Below, in pieces: positions 12,823 to 23,822 of a DNA stretch of 64,000 nt. This DNA is from Paragonimus westermani (Eukaryota; Platyhelminthes; Trematoda; Plagiorchiida; Troglotrematidae), in the NCBI GenBank assembly GCA_008508345.1, contig QNGE01000835.1, positions 1-64,000 on the forward strand. The letters run 5' to 3'. The notes below the pieces were generated by a model that saw only the letters and a list, made by a program, of their open reading frames with translations, ran no database searches and had not been told where the DNA came from. The position numbers and the translations under genes were made by a program. The stretch's first letter is position 1. Each line of letters starts with the position of its first letter.

Positions 12823-13230
12823 TCAGAAAAAAATGGGCAAATAGCCATAATCGATTTCAGTTGAAATATCTGTCGATTCAGTTTTGCGGGCAGTTGAAGG
12901 GTAAGACGACCGAGTTCGCACAGAATTCGAACAAAATAACGAGTGTCAGGGCAGGATTGAAGCCGGATGGGTGCAAACAAATCATTCAAACGGGATCTAG
13001 TTGAAGATGTAAAATATATCTTTGAAGAGATTTGAATAAAGGGGATGAGTTGCGTAAGAAGGGAGTTTTGCTAAAAATTACTCGCACACTGTGAAATGAT
13101 GTGAAACTATAAAATAGACTAGATATATACGAGGAATGTGTTTGTGTAGGGACGCGTTTTGCAAAGGGGTTAGTAAGACGTACAAAACCGTGGGAACAAT
13201 ACAATTAGTGGTGGCAAACAAACATTGGTA
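12823..13230 (+). repeat. Ancient dispersed repeat, possible gag relic, copy 1
   Basis: Colinear with 49211-49590: AATAGCCATAATCGATTTCA, then GATCTAGTTGAAGATGTAAA, GAGATTTGAATAAAGGGG, and GAACAATACAATTAGTGG. Coding identity is uncertain. A 157-residue open frame overlapping it is not recognised. Confidence 0.45.
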
Positions 13231-15246
13231 AGTCGATTGACTAAGTGATGTGGGAAGGAGAGGTTTCAAACATCGACCATAAAAACAGGACGTTCAGGCT
13301 GTGTTGAATGCATCCCTACTATGATATATTGTTACTTAGAGTTATTCATGCAAAGTTAACGGATGCAATTCGAGACGAAGTTTCAGTATGTGCATGTAAA
13401 GATCGGTGTGAAGTAGAAAGGTCCTCATATCGATTTTGACCCATAAGTCAAAAAAACACCAACACAACTGGATGTGCTAAGGAACAGACCGTAGGAGGTT
13501 GACCAAACTGACAATTCAAACTAAACGTCGAACCAGGTGGGGGTAGCACAATGGGCCCAATGCTCAATACGTATCATTTGTACATTAGATTACAAAACTG
13601 TCACCATGAACGGGTATTGATGTGATATAAAGTGGGCTAGAGAAAGAGCATAGGGTCACAATTTGTGGAACATTAATCGGCTATAATTTTGGATGCAACT
13701 GTGTGGATAGTTAAGGACTGATCGGTCTTGTGTTACACATAGAGGTGAATTAAATGACAGACAAGTGCGAATCGTTCATCGGACGTCGTAAGTCACCGTC
13801 AACCTGACAGGTCAAAGTGGACTATATACGTGTTTCATCACAAACTTCTGTGCTGGTTGCAGGAAAATACACCGTATACGTGGGAATAGAATAGAGAATG
13901 TTAACACTAAACCCAGTAAACAACCAGTTAAATATGGTCTTGGTTACGGGAATGAATTTCCAGTTTGTCATGCTCTACTCCCGCTTCTTTTTTTTCTGAA
14001 AATTTGCTGCAGAGCGAAATTCTCGATGTACGCAACTTGTACTTCAGTTTCATTACGACCTGATCACGTACACCAACATTGTTTGACTCGTCCGTTATGA
14101 AAATGCGTTCATTTGATTGTGTGGAGACAGAGAGAGAGAGAAGTGACAAACGCTAATATGCCCCAATTTCTGTGTTTGCCTCTCAAGACAGGGCAAACGA
14201 AACCTCTTGGATTATAGACAGGATGCGTAATGCGAAGGCAAAAACTGTCAATATCGAGCACCGAGGCATATGTAGATAAGACTGACAGCAAAAAACAATT
14301 TGAAACAGACAAGTAATGTTTGGGTAATTTGAACAAAACAATTAGTTAGGTAGATTTCGGATTGGCTCCTCAAAATCAAATCACCGTTAACACGGAAAAC
14401 GTCTAATCTAGTTTCTACAGTATTCGGGGGGGGGCATGGTCAAAGTAACAAGCGACAAAAACAAAAACGACCAATTATTTAATCTGAATGACACTCACTG
14501 CGGCTAGGCTCAAGACAGCTAAAGGTTCGCAACTAAATGTTTTGTACACACAATACAGGTTTGAACAGGTTTGTTACGACGGCTTCAGTAAATTTTAGGA
14601 ACCATGGTTTATGGTAGCACATTAAGACGGGGAATACTGAGGTCAAGTTCACGTTGTGGATAGTTGACAGGATGTGTCGTCCGATTGAGAAGATCAGGGC
14701 TTACGAGTTTCTGTGACTGCTGTAACTGGAGTTGGGACCTACGAGCGCGTAAACAACGGCGGATAACCGAACGATGCATAACGGTAATGAACGACGGGGC
14801 TAATTCATCTCGTCTTGATAACCCATCAACTCGAGGCTACCATATGAACACAGGGTACAGACCGGTCTTCTCACATAACTCCCTTATGTCACCCAGCCCG
14901 ACGACCATGTGGGAACAAACCCTGTGACAGTCCGGGGGGAGGGGTTGGGACTAGGACCAAAACAAAGTCAAAAGGGCTGGACCGGACAAAAGTCCATACA
15001 GTCCAGAATAGGCGTGTAGTCGGGATGATAACAAAAGTTTGCACGACGGCCGAGGACGTTCATGAAGACCGGAGGAGTACACGATGATCGGACAGGTGAT
15101 TTTCGGTCACAAGTCCAGTTTGTTCGTGTTTTTGCCACACACTGTTTTTGGGGAACTAGCGCCTTCTCTGACAAGGTCCGTTGTCGGGCCTGTTTGTGAA
15201 CCCACTTAGGTACATGTTCTATCATTCATCAGACTACTGATCACTC
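13231..15246. other. No recognised gene
   Basis: Only a short AG tract near 14127 stands out. Confidence 0.5.
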
Positions 15247-15290
15247 GGTTCTGCCTATGTAACTGCAGAGAAAGTTACACAGGCAGAACC
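15247..15290. repeat. 18 bp stem hairpin
   Basis: GGTTCTGCCTATGTAACT and AAGTTACACAGGCAGAACC form a stem with one mismatch around a 7-base loop. No T run follows, so it is not an obvious terminator. It could be a miniature inverted repeat. Confidence 0.6.
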
Positions 15291-16069
15291 ACTCATGAGA
15301 GTGTGCGAAATGGATTCTGATCTCAGAACACTCATTGTTTCAAACTGTCTTCATATGGTTAATGTAATAGAATGACAAGAAGGACTACTACTTCAACCCG
15401 CCTAATTAAGTCTTTAAGATGGTTTAAAATCAAACGTTTGATTTCATTTATTTATGCTCCAGTTTGATCGGATAGTTCTGGTATGTGCATGATATAATCT
15501 GCTACTTTGACGCGGGGGTCATGCTCGTTCACTGAATCAATAAGGAGGGCTATGTTAATTATGACTTCGATCGGTCTAGGTACAGCCTTGCCTGATAAAC
15601 CAAAGGGGAGCAGTCGGCCGATAAGCAAATGCGCTCATAGAGCTGCATGTCGTACTACTGACTGTGCAGCAGTGCTCTTGTAGGCAGACAGGAACCTGTA
15701 GGCATACAGCAGGAATATTTTTATGGTTGCGGCACTGATGTTTTCTGAATCAGCAGGAGATGAGTAAGGAAAGGTACCCTAAAACAAAGAATACTGACCG
15801 TCCAACTGTTGACGGTGACCGCGGGCATATATTCCAATATGGTCCACAAACGTTCGGTGTAATCCAAAAACCTGATATGGCTTTCAGTATATCCACTGCA
15901 TGCAGCAGCACTCAGGATCAAATATTAATGTCATATTTCCCACACCGTCAGACTAGGCAAGATCTTTACTCTCGAATAAGTCACATTCTTAAGTCAATGG
16001 TTAAGGGTAGGGTGTTCCAAGAAAAACCTGTATCCTGTTGTCTCACAAGTCAGACTTTTAAGTCAGAGA
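15291..16069. other. No recognised gene
   Basis: A plus-strand open frame from 15760 may be the eroded linker of the RTE-like LINE that follows. Otherwise nothing is recognised. Confidence 0.4.
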
Positions 16070-16442
16070 CTTGTAGTGGTGTCCCTCAACGCAACCCCCT
16101 CCGCAACATAAACGACCTGGAAGTTACTGAAGTCTAACAAGGCTCTTGAACCAGAGTTCATCTCTCCTTCTCTTTTCAAGGATGGTGGGGAGAGGTTGAT
16201 ATCAGAACTGCTAAAACTCCTTCAGACGGCTTAGGAAATTGAAGGGTAGGCACCTCGTGATTGATGCTTATCAACAGCAGTTATCCTTTTCAAGAAAGGG
16301 ACCCGAATTCTATGTGAAAACCTCGGAGACATTGGTTCAGAGTTTGCAGTGTCCAAATCACTCACTGATCTCATTTTACGTTGGCTCACTAAGCCCAGAA
16401 GAAGTAAGATACATAAAGAACATGCAACATTCTGGCACAGTC
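16070..16442 (+). pseudogene. RTE-like LINE relic, 5' portion of RT
   Basis: Plus-strand translation gives non-LTR RT signatures with stops: DLEVTEV, then EFISPSLFKDGGERLISELL, then FKKGTRILCEN and SKSLTDLILRWLTKP. These match the RT linker and fingers of RTE-type LINEs. The frame runs directly into the Ty3/gypsy insertion site and resumes at 20582. This shows the LINE was already in place, and already decayed, when the Ty3 element landed. An open frame upstream (from 15760) may include more of the linker but is not clearly assignable. Confidence 0.75.
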
Positions 16443-16610
16443 TGTGGACGGTGCCAACCAATAAGAACGAGTGACAGGACGCAATCCAATCAAAGTCAAG
16501 GAAGTTATTTTTGTCTCATATATATTGATTCGCATTAAGACATTATTGAGATTCAATCTGTCGTGTAGTGAATACACCGTTCTTGATATCACCACTTGAC
16601 TTCTTCTACA
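16443..16610 (+). repeat. 5' LTR of Ty3/gypsy element
   Basis: 168 bp, TG...CA ends, repeated at 20416-20576. It holds a CATATATATTG core at 16517-16527 that could serve as a TATA box. It carries seven more bases than the 3' copy near its 3' end. Confidence 0.93.
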
Positions 16611-19600
16611 TGGTGACAGAGGTGAAAGACCAGGATCTGTCAAAGATGACGTCCGTTGGAGGTCTGAGCATAGTACCACCAGCCCCACTGAAGCTGAACG
16701 AAGACGATGATCTTGCCAGCCGATGGAAGACATGGAAGCAGAAGTATGAGGACTTCCGTACGCTATCTCGTTTGGCGACTACTGAGAAAGAATATCAATT
16801 AGCCATGTTTCGGCACGCAGTCGGAGACGAGGCAGTGAGACTGATGAATACATTTTCATTCGAGCCGAAAGAAGACGCCGGTGATTGGGAGGTGATGATG
16901 AGGAAGCTAGAACAGTTTTGCTTGGGCCAAATGAACGATACGTTTGAACGCTACAAATTTAACAGCCGCACACAGGGACCAAGCGAATCAATGAATCACT
17001 TCATTCAAGCGCTGATGTCTATGTCCGAGTCATGCGGTTTCTGCAAATGTATGCAGGACAAGTTGATCAAAGATAGGTTGATCATTGGGATGAACGATGC
17101 CAACATCACCAAACGTTTGCTGAAAGACCCGAAATTGAGTTTGAAGCAATGCATAGATATTTGCCGCAGTGAGGAGGCAGCCGACAAAAAGGCAGAAGCC
17201 CTCAGAACTCACTCGACAGAAGAAATCCACCGGATCAACGCAGAATACAACCGGAATCTGAAAGGATGCTCCTTCTGCGGAAGACGTCATGGTGCGCTAA
17301 AGGAACAATGCCCGGCATGGAAGAGAAGGTGTGCAAAATGTGGAAAAGCCAACCACTTCGCGAACTGCTGCAAGAGCACTTCGATAAATTCCAACCGAGC
17401 ACCATACTCCCCGACCATCAGTGCTGTGAAGATGGAAGAACAACATCCAGGAGTACGATCGGCGGAAATCGAACTCGATGGAAAAAGGATCAACTTCCAG
17501 TTGGATTCGGGAGCAGGTGTCAGTCTCGTTCCACGATCTTGCATTCCCACGGTGCCGCTGAGCGCCACGAACTTAACGCTTCGCATGTGGAACCGGACTG
17601 CTGTGAAACCTGCAGGAAAGTTTACAGCAACCCTCCGCAACCCAGCCAACGGAAAGCAGATCCAACAAGTGATTTTCGTGGTCGAGGAAGATTTCCTGCC
17701 ACTTCTGGGAGTCGAGGCTATTGAAGCGCTCGATCTGGTAACGTTCCACTGTATCAATGCTATAACTACTGAATTATCACATATTTGCGAAAAGTATCAG
17801 GGCGTTTTTGATGGCTCCTTGGGAAGTTTCCCGGGCATTTGCAAGCTATCAATAGACCCAACCGTACGACCAATCGTGTTACCTATGCGTCGCCTACCGT
17901 TTGCGATAAAGGATAGTTTCGAAAAAGAGATTTCGCGTTTGGAGAATCTGGGAGTGATCAGGCGTGTGGAAGTACCTACTGACTGGGTAAGCCAAGTTAC
18001 CGTTGTTACTAAAAAGTCTGGTGAATTGCGCGTCTGCATCGACCCAAAGCCACTGAATGCAGCTTTGAGGAGAGAACACTATAGACTTCCATTATTAGAG
18101 GATATTCTTCCGTGTTTAGCTGGCGCAGGTTACTTTACGAAGGTTGATTTATCAGCCGCTTTTTGGCACGTAAAACTTGATGAAGAATCCAGCTTTCTCA
18201 CCACCTTTGGAACTCCGTTTGGTCGATACCGCTGGCTTCGACTTCCATTTGGTTTAAAAGTTTCGAGCGAAATTTTCCAAAAGCGCCTCATTCAATCCGT
18301 AGAGAACCTCACTGGTGTTGTGTGCATAGCGGATGACGTTTTGATACACGGTCGGACTAAGGCAGAGCACGACCAAAACTTAGAAAGATTCCTTGCTAGG
18401 TGCCAACAACTAGATATCAAGCTCAAAAAAGAAAAGATTGAATACTGCGCGACTGAAGTAATTTTTCATGGGCATTTATTAACAAAGGACGGACTCAAGC
18501 CAGATCCAGCTAAGGTAGAGGCGATTAGAGATATGCCGCCACCAACCGACGTGAAAGATGTATCGCGTTTCAACGGCATGATCAACTATCTGAGCAGATT
18601 CTTGTCTCGTTTAGCTCAAATAATGCAGCCTATTAGGCAACTTACACACAAAAACACTGTATGGACGTGGGGCGACCCACAGGAACAGGCGTGGCTGAAG
18701 GTGAAGCAACTGATCATGAAAGCACCAGTTTTACGCTATTACGACCCACGACTGCCGTTAGTCGTCCAGTGCGATAGCAGCCAGAGTGGTATCGGAGCCG
18801 TGTTGCTACAGAATGGACAACCTCTGGATTTTCGCAGCCGAAAAATGATCGATGCCGAGACCCGGTATGCACAAATCGAGAAAGAACTACTAGCAGTTGT
18901 GTTCGCCATGGAAAAGTTTAATGACTACACTTTTGGAAGGAAGACGACAGTTCAAACCGACCACAAACCGTTGACCACCATTGTTAATAAGCCGTTAGAC
19001 AAGGCTCCGCGCCGTTTACAGTCTATGCTGGTACATCTACAGAAGTATGATTGTGATATAATTTACACCCCAGGAAAGGATATGGTACTAGCCGATACGT
19101 TATCGAGAGCACCCGTACCTACATGCGAAGACAAAGGGGCAGAATTCGATCAGGTCCATCTCACACTGGCCGAACCAGACGAGCGGATGTCACGAATACG
19201 TGAAACCTTCGCAGAGGACGAAGAAATGCAAAAACTCATGCAACAAATCCGAGAAGGTTGGCCGGATAATACCCGATCTGTGGAAGAAATAATCCGCCCG
19301 TACTTCAAGGTTCGAGATGAGTTGACTACAGAAGACGGACTGATTTTCCGTGGGAACCGCCTTGTGATCCCCAGACCGGCAAGGAGAGCAACACTGCAGG
19401 AACTACACCGTTCCCATTTGGGCATCAACGGATGCATAAGGCGTGGGAAGGAAACTGTTTACTGGCCTGGGAGTACGAGTCAAGTTAAAGATTTCGTGTC
19501 CAACTGCGATGTCTGTAATCAACACGGTAGTCGTCAACCGAAGGAACCTATGCACCGTCGCACCGTACCACATCGACCATGGCAACATGTGGCAGCTGAT

Positions 19601-20401
19601 TTGTTTTCACATGCAGATAAGACGTACCTCCTAGTCACCGACTACTTCAGCGATTTCTTCGAAGTCGAAAAGCTTAACACAACCTCATCGGAAGAAGTGA
19701 TCAACAAACTGAAAAGTCAGTTCGCACGATACGGGATTCCAGAACGCGTCAGATCAGATGGTGGTCCACAGTTCGCATCTCATCAATTTGCAGACTTCGC
19801 TAATAAATGGCGTTTTGCACACGAGATTTCCAGTCCTTATCACAGTCAGTCTAATGGAAAAGCAGAATCAGCCGTCAAAGAAGCAAAGAAAATAATGAAG
19901 AAATGCCTTGCAGCCAAAGAAGATCCGTACTTGGCCCTGCTAGAGCACAGAAACACACCGTCTGCCGATATAGAACTGAGTCCCGTACAAAGACTTTTCG
20001 GGCGACGAACGAAAACCAGGATACCTTTGGTTGAAAACGCTTTAGATCCACATCAAACCCCATGGACGGTAACACGACAACGTTTGAAAAAACGCACGGA
20101 AAGGGAAGCACTGATATACGACAGAGGGTCGCGGGAATTACCACAACTGGCAGAAGGTGATTCAGTTTGGATACAACCACTTGGGGCAGGAACAAACACC
20201 TGGCAAAAAGGAACAGTTGTTAGAGGAGCAGGCGAACGATCGTACGAAGTACTAAGTACTAATCAAGGACTACTGCGAAGAAACAGGGTGCACTTGCGTA
20301 AAGGATCCACGTCGACACTGGATAATAGTTCTAGCCTAATCGAGAACAATCGGGAACATGAATTCGTATTGAGAAACCGGAAGATCCCCAAAGTTATTTA
20401 A
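16568..20401 (+). CDS. Gag-Pol polyprotein of Ty3/gypsy element
   Basis: Single open frame of up to 1277 residues with no frameshift between gag and pol. The first ATG lies in the LTR; 16610 (overlapping the LTR end) or 16646 is a likelier start. Order: gag; two Cys/His clusters, the second a CX2CX4HX4C knuckle (C255, C258, H263, C268); aspartic protease with DSG at D313; reverse transcriptase with IADD (D589, D590) instead of the usual YxDD; RNase H with D736; integrase zinc motif (H947, H950, C980, C983); catalytic triad D1011, D1064, E1100 (DD35E spacing); GPY/F-like C-terminus. No envelope frame or chromodomain is seen. All catalytic residues are present, so it may still be active. Confidence 0.95.
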   Translation: MNTPFLISPLDFFYMVTEVKDQDLSKMTSVGGLSIVPPAPLKLNEDDDLASRWKTWKQKYEDFRTLSRLATTEKEYQLAMFRHAVGDEAVRLMNTFSFEPKEDAGDWEVMMRKLEQFCLGQMNDTFERYKFNSRTQGPSESMNHFIQALMSMSESCGFCKCMQDKLIKDRLIIGMNDANITKRLLKDPKLSLKQCIDICRSEEAADKKAEALRTHSTEEIHRINAEYNRNLKGCSFCGRRHGALKEQCPAWKRRCAKCGKANHFANCCKSTSINSNRAPYSPTISAVKMEEQHPGVRSAEIELDGKRINFQLDSGAGVSLVPRSCIPTVPLSATNLTLRMWNRTAVKPAGKFTATLRNPANGKQIQQVIFVVEEDFLPLLGVEAIEALDLVTFHCINAITTELSHICEKYQGVFDGSLGSFPGICKLSIDPTVRPIVLPMRRLPFAIKDSFEKEISRLENLGVIRRVEVPTDWVSQVTVVTKKSGELRVCIDPKPLNAALRREHYRLPLLEDILPCLAGAGYFTKVDLSAAFWHVKLDEESSFLTTFGTPFGRYRWLRLPFGLKVSSEIFQKRLIQSVENLTGVVCIADDVLIHGRTKAEHDQNLERFLARCQQLDIKLKKEKIEYCATEVIFHGHLLTKDGLKPDPAKVEAIRDMPPPTDVKDVSRFNGMINYLSRFLSRLAQIMQPIRQLTHKNTVWTWGDPQEQAWLKVKQLIMKAPVLRYYDPRLPLVVQCDSSQSGIGAVLLQNGQPLDFRSRKMIDAETRYAQIEKELLAVVFAMEKFNDYTFGRKTTVQTDHKPLTTIVNKPLDKAPRRLQSMLVHLQKYDCDIIYTPGKDMVLADTLSRAPVPTCEDKGAEFDQVHLTLAEPDERMSRIRETFAEDEEMQKLMQQIREGWPDNTRSVEEIIRPYFKVRDELTTEDGLIFRGNRLVIPRPARRATLQELHRSHLGINGCIRRGKETVYWPGSTSQVKDFVSNCDVCNQHGSRQPKEPMHRRTVPHRPWQHVAADLFSHADKTYLLVTDYFSDFFEVEKLNTTSSEEVINKLKSQFARYGIPERVRSDGGPQFASHQFADFANKWRFAHEISSPYHSQSNGKAESAVKEAKKIMKKCLAAKEDPYLALLEHRNTPSADIELSPVQRLFGRRTKTRIPLVENALDPHQTPWTVTRQRLKKRTEREALIYDRGSRELPQLAEGDSVWIQPLGAGTNTWQKGTVVRGAGERSYEVLSTNQGLLRRNRVHLRKGSTSTLDNSSSLIENNREHEFVLRNRKIPKVI
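16611..16628 (+). other. Putative tRNA primer-binding site
   Basis: TGGTGACAGAGGTGAAAG abuts the 5' LTR with no gap, where reverse transcription is primed. TGG is the complement of the tRNA CCA end. The match beyond about 7 bases to any given tRNA is not established here. Confidence 0.6.
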
Positions 20402-20415
20402 AAAACAACGAAGGA

Positions 20416-20576
20416 TGTGGACGGTGCCAACCAATAAGAACGAGTGACAGGACGCAAGCCAATCAAAGTCAAGGAAGTTATTTTTGTCTCATATATATTG
20501 ATTCGCATTAAGACATTATTGAGATTCAATCTGTCGTGTAGTGAATACACCGTTCTCGATAATGACTTCTTCTACA
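20416..20576 (+). repeat. 3' LTR of Ty3/gypsy element
   Basis: 161 bp copy of the 5' LTR. It directly follows the purine tract after the pol stop codon and is followed by the CAGTC target duplication. Confidence 0.93.
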
Positions 20577-21620
20577 CAGTCTTGGATGTGTTTATCGCAA
20601 TTTTATTTTTCGACGGATCTTGAAACATCGGCACTCTTATAGATAGACGACTGTCAAGGTGTAATTAGACCTTATCCCTGCTTTAATTTCCGTTGCACGT
20701 AACACACCATGGAAATGTCTTCTTCACAAGGGAGTACCAAGAAAATACTTGAATCTGTTAAGATCACTGTAGGCTGACTCTGCAACAAGGATGAGGGTTT
20801 ACGGACAAGTGTCTCGGGTGTTCATCACCTTTAGTGGCGTCCGTCAAGGGAATCCTATCGCCCTCTTCCTATTCAGTTTTGTCATGCACGAAATTCTGAA
20901 GGATTTGCTTGAGTAGTTCAGTGAGCGTGGTGTTGAGTTTCTTCGTGGAGTTAGGTTGGCGTGCCTGGTGTGAGCTAATGACACTGTCCAGCTTGGCCTC
21001 TCTGCGAGAGATAGGCAGACAGTGCTAAACAAGGTGAGTTACCAGGCTGAGTTGTATGGAATGCACTTCGCACCGTCAGAGTGCAAATTGCCTATTGAGG
21101 ACTGGGACATTCCAACCCCTATTTTCCTCATTGCAGACTATGTGCAGCTTCACATACTTTGGTAGCACTATCTCGTCAGCCCGTAATATTGCTGATGAGA
21201 CATCCACGAGGTTAGTAAGGGCATCCTGGGTCCCCTGTGGCGTCGAAAAGGCGTTCGGTTATCGCTAAAAAGGAAAGGTGTATAATGTATGAATGTGTAA
21301 GTTCTATTTTGCTCTGTGGTTCAGAAACGTGGCGTGCTCACAACGAAAATGTTAACACACTTGCTCTGTTTGACCACCGGTGTATCCGCCAATTAGCGTA
21401 CATCAGGCGGAATGATTGTGTGAGCAATACTGCCGTTCACCGACACGTACTCGGGTGAGATCTGGATGCGTGAACGGTTGGTCAAATAATTGCGTTGCAC
21501 AGCTAGCGACGGTTGGACCAGGTATTCCGCATACCATCTGAGCGTTTGTCATAAGGGGTGTGGGACACTATTGGAGGTCAACATTCCCTTCGATTGACCC
21601 TGTCACACTCTTCCCCATGA
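20577..21620 (+). pseudogene. RTE-like LINE relic, 3' portion of RT
   Basis: Continues the frame interrupted by the Ty3 element. It shows FRRILKHRHSYR, then SGVRQGNPIAPFLFSFVMHE (the RT SGxxQG motif), a decayed catalytic region where ANDTVQLGL stands for the A-D-D box, then LLCGSETWRAHNEN, LFDHRCIRQLA and RRNDCVSNTAVHRHVLG, typical of the C-terminus in this LINE group. A weaker tail (RRLDQVFRIPSERL) extends to about 21570. Several in-frame stops make it non-functional. Confidence 0.8.
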
Positions 21621-22459
21621 CCTCGTCCAACCAGACGCTTGTTATTGTTATTCTCACAACCCGCGTCTAAAAGTACTAATTCCTCCAGCCCGCCCCGATC
21701 AGTCATTGAATCTCATTCACCCGCCCACACACACACTGTTATCCGTCAATCTCACCCCACCCCCTAACCCTGTAAATACGGTCATCCTGCCCGTCTCGAA
21801 AGCGTCAACAACTAACCGGTCCGCCCGAAGGTCGAGTATTTAGACCCACATCGGACCGATGCGCCTCAACTCGTCGGTTGGTCCTGGCCTGGCGGTCACC
21901 TGTACACACACGTGTGGTAGTTTTTGGACCGTTGACGGTCTGTTGAGGCCAAACATCGTATCTTATTCCGTGAATGCAAACGAATTTAGGCTCGTTTGCT
22001 GTAATTGATCGTATTGTTTATATCAATAGTACCACGAATTGGTTATGATTTTGGTGTCGTTGGTTATACGTGTGTCGCTCAACGTTCGTCGCAAGAACGT
22101 ACACGGGGCATTTCAGACTGAGACCACCAGCAGTTGGGTAAAACTACGTGGTGCTCAAGCAACAACATGGTCACCAAATATGCAGACCCTGCTTGCTCCA
22201 CGGAACAAAATGGATAGGTGTCGCTTGTCTGGTTGACCACTCAAATCGCTGGTTAGAAACGCCATCCGAGATGTGCCGCAGCCAATGGCATACCTGCATG
22301 AATACCACTTCCAATTCTCCCGCCTAGTCTTCTTTTATTACTAGTATCATTATTCGTAAACGTTTCAGCGACGTTTATTCACTTAGGGTATTCTACATCA
22401 GTGCTGACATAAGCAGCGGTCCCAGCCACATCACATTCTGGTTGAACTGATGGCTGCTG

Positions 22460-22522
<63 letters not shown>

Positions 22523-22530
22523 GGATGAGT

Positions 22531-22576
<46 letters not shown>

Positions 22577-23659
22577 GGATGATGATGATGATGATGATGC
22601 GCATGAGGCCTACTACTGTTTCACATTCTCTTTGACCAAATCGGAGGTGACACTCCGTTCCCTTAATGAAGTGGATTTCATTCTTTAATCAGCAGTTGGC
22701 TGACCGCCTAGCGATTCCTTATGACCTCAGTGATTTAGAATCGACTCCGATGGTCAATGGCAGAATATGTGATGCTTGTCAACATTGCAGTTTTCAGTTG
22801 TGTCAATGCAGAATAGTAATGTTTGCTAATTGTCGTTCATAGGACTAAAGAACGTCACTGTTACATCCAAAGGTTGGTTCAAGTATTGCATTCCCTCTTA
22901 GGATGCTCATGCCTACGAATTACCCTGAACTACGGTTGAATACAACAGTTCATCCCTGTTCAATATAAGATTGCTTATACATTAATTAAGACGCCTGTTC
23001 GAGAAATACAATGCCTTAAAATTAAGCTCCCGTCAAGTCAGGCAACTGTACGACCAATGAGATAAGTAATCGTGGTGTTATTAGAATCCAGATCTTCTTA
23101 TTGAAACAAGATATCCGAACGCGATATCGATCAGAACGAATTCGATAAGGGGGGGGAGTTTTCGGTCTGCAGATAACATGAAAATCAATGGATATTGATT
23201 TCATCCTTCCTAATACATGCTTTCATCCTGCACCATTGTACGACGCGAGTGATACTCATTTGGGGCTCAGCTTCCAAACCCAGAATTAATGGGTTGAACA
23301 GCTGTTAGTAATTAGTGAGTTTCTGTTATCAAATCAATAGACCATTTTATGAGTCGATTTGTTACAAAAAATACTGACACGATCAAGCTGCCACACGGCA
23401 CCATCTTTCACTCAGTGGTATTGAGTGAGTGTAGCTTTTTATCTTCAACTCGGCACTGCTGTATGTGACGGAATACAGTAATAACTACTGTTGCGTACCA
23501 CCGACGAGTTATGCGAAATTGGTTTTGTGTGATTATCGTAAGAGAATGCAGGTTAATCCGTCTATTTCCCCACTAATCGGTTCAAACTAAATTAGCCAGA
23601 TCATCTAGATTAATTTCGTTCCAAGATGATCGTTCTTCGGCTTTGTTAACTTAGGGTGG
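21621..23659. other. No recognised gene
   Basis: C-rich sequence to about 21900 may be the LINE 3' UTR. The GAT microsatellite is at 22459. Otherwise nothing. Confidence 0.45.
22459..22599. repeat. (GAT)n compound microsatellite
   Basis: About 140 bp of GAT/ATG units broken by two GATTTGGAT interruptions. It yields a spurious poly-Met frame. Confidence 0.95.
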
Positions 23660-23822
23660 CAATTGTAGAACAAGTCAGGTTCAGAACAAGATTTGTATTC
23701 ACTACACCACGCACAACACCTCATCTAGTCTGTTATCGATACTATAGATATAGGTCAATGTCGAACAATCTGATTGGCCAATGCAAATATGGCGTACACG
23801 ATTGGCTGCATTCCACCACAGC
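23660..23822 (+). repeat. Dispersed ~160 bp repeat, copy 3
   Basis: Same order of blocks as 6050-6212, with GGCCAATGCAAATATGGCG joining to the block that opens this window. Together the copies suggest a short non-coding element of at least 210 bp. Confidence 0.75.

Larger units (their letters stand above)
16443..20576 (+). mobile_element. Ty3/gypsy LTR retrotransposon, near-intact, Mag-like
   Basis: A 4.13 kb element bounded by short direct LTRs (16443-16610 and 20416-20576) that begin TGTGG and end TACA. It is flanked by the 5 bp target duplication CAGTC (16438-16442 and 20577-20581). TGGTGAC starts right after the 5' LTR and fits a tRNA primer-binding site. A purine-rich tract, AACAACGAAGGA, ends right before the 3' LTR. 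One uninterrupted frame encodes gag and pol. The LTRs differ by two substitutions and a 7 bp indel, so insertion is fairly recent. It sits inside an older LINE and reads in the same orientation. Lineage is inferred from RT and zinc-knuckle style. Confidence 0.95.

Noticed and set aside
12531..13004. 157-codon plus-strand frame
   Set aside because: Unrecognised; it overlaps an old dispersed repeat and its antisense frame is also open, suggesting chance.
17287..20195. Antisense and alternate-frame open frames within the Ty3 element
   Set aside because: Shadows of the 1277-residue gag-pol frame.
22450..22635. 61-residue poly-Met frame
   Set aside because: Translation of the GAT microsatellite; no coding evidence.
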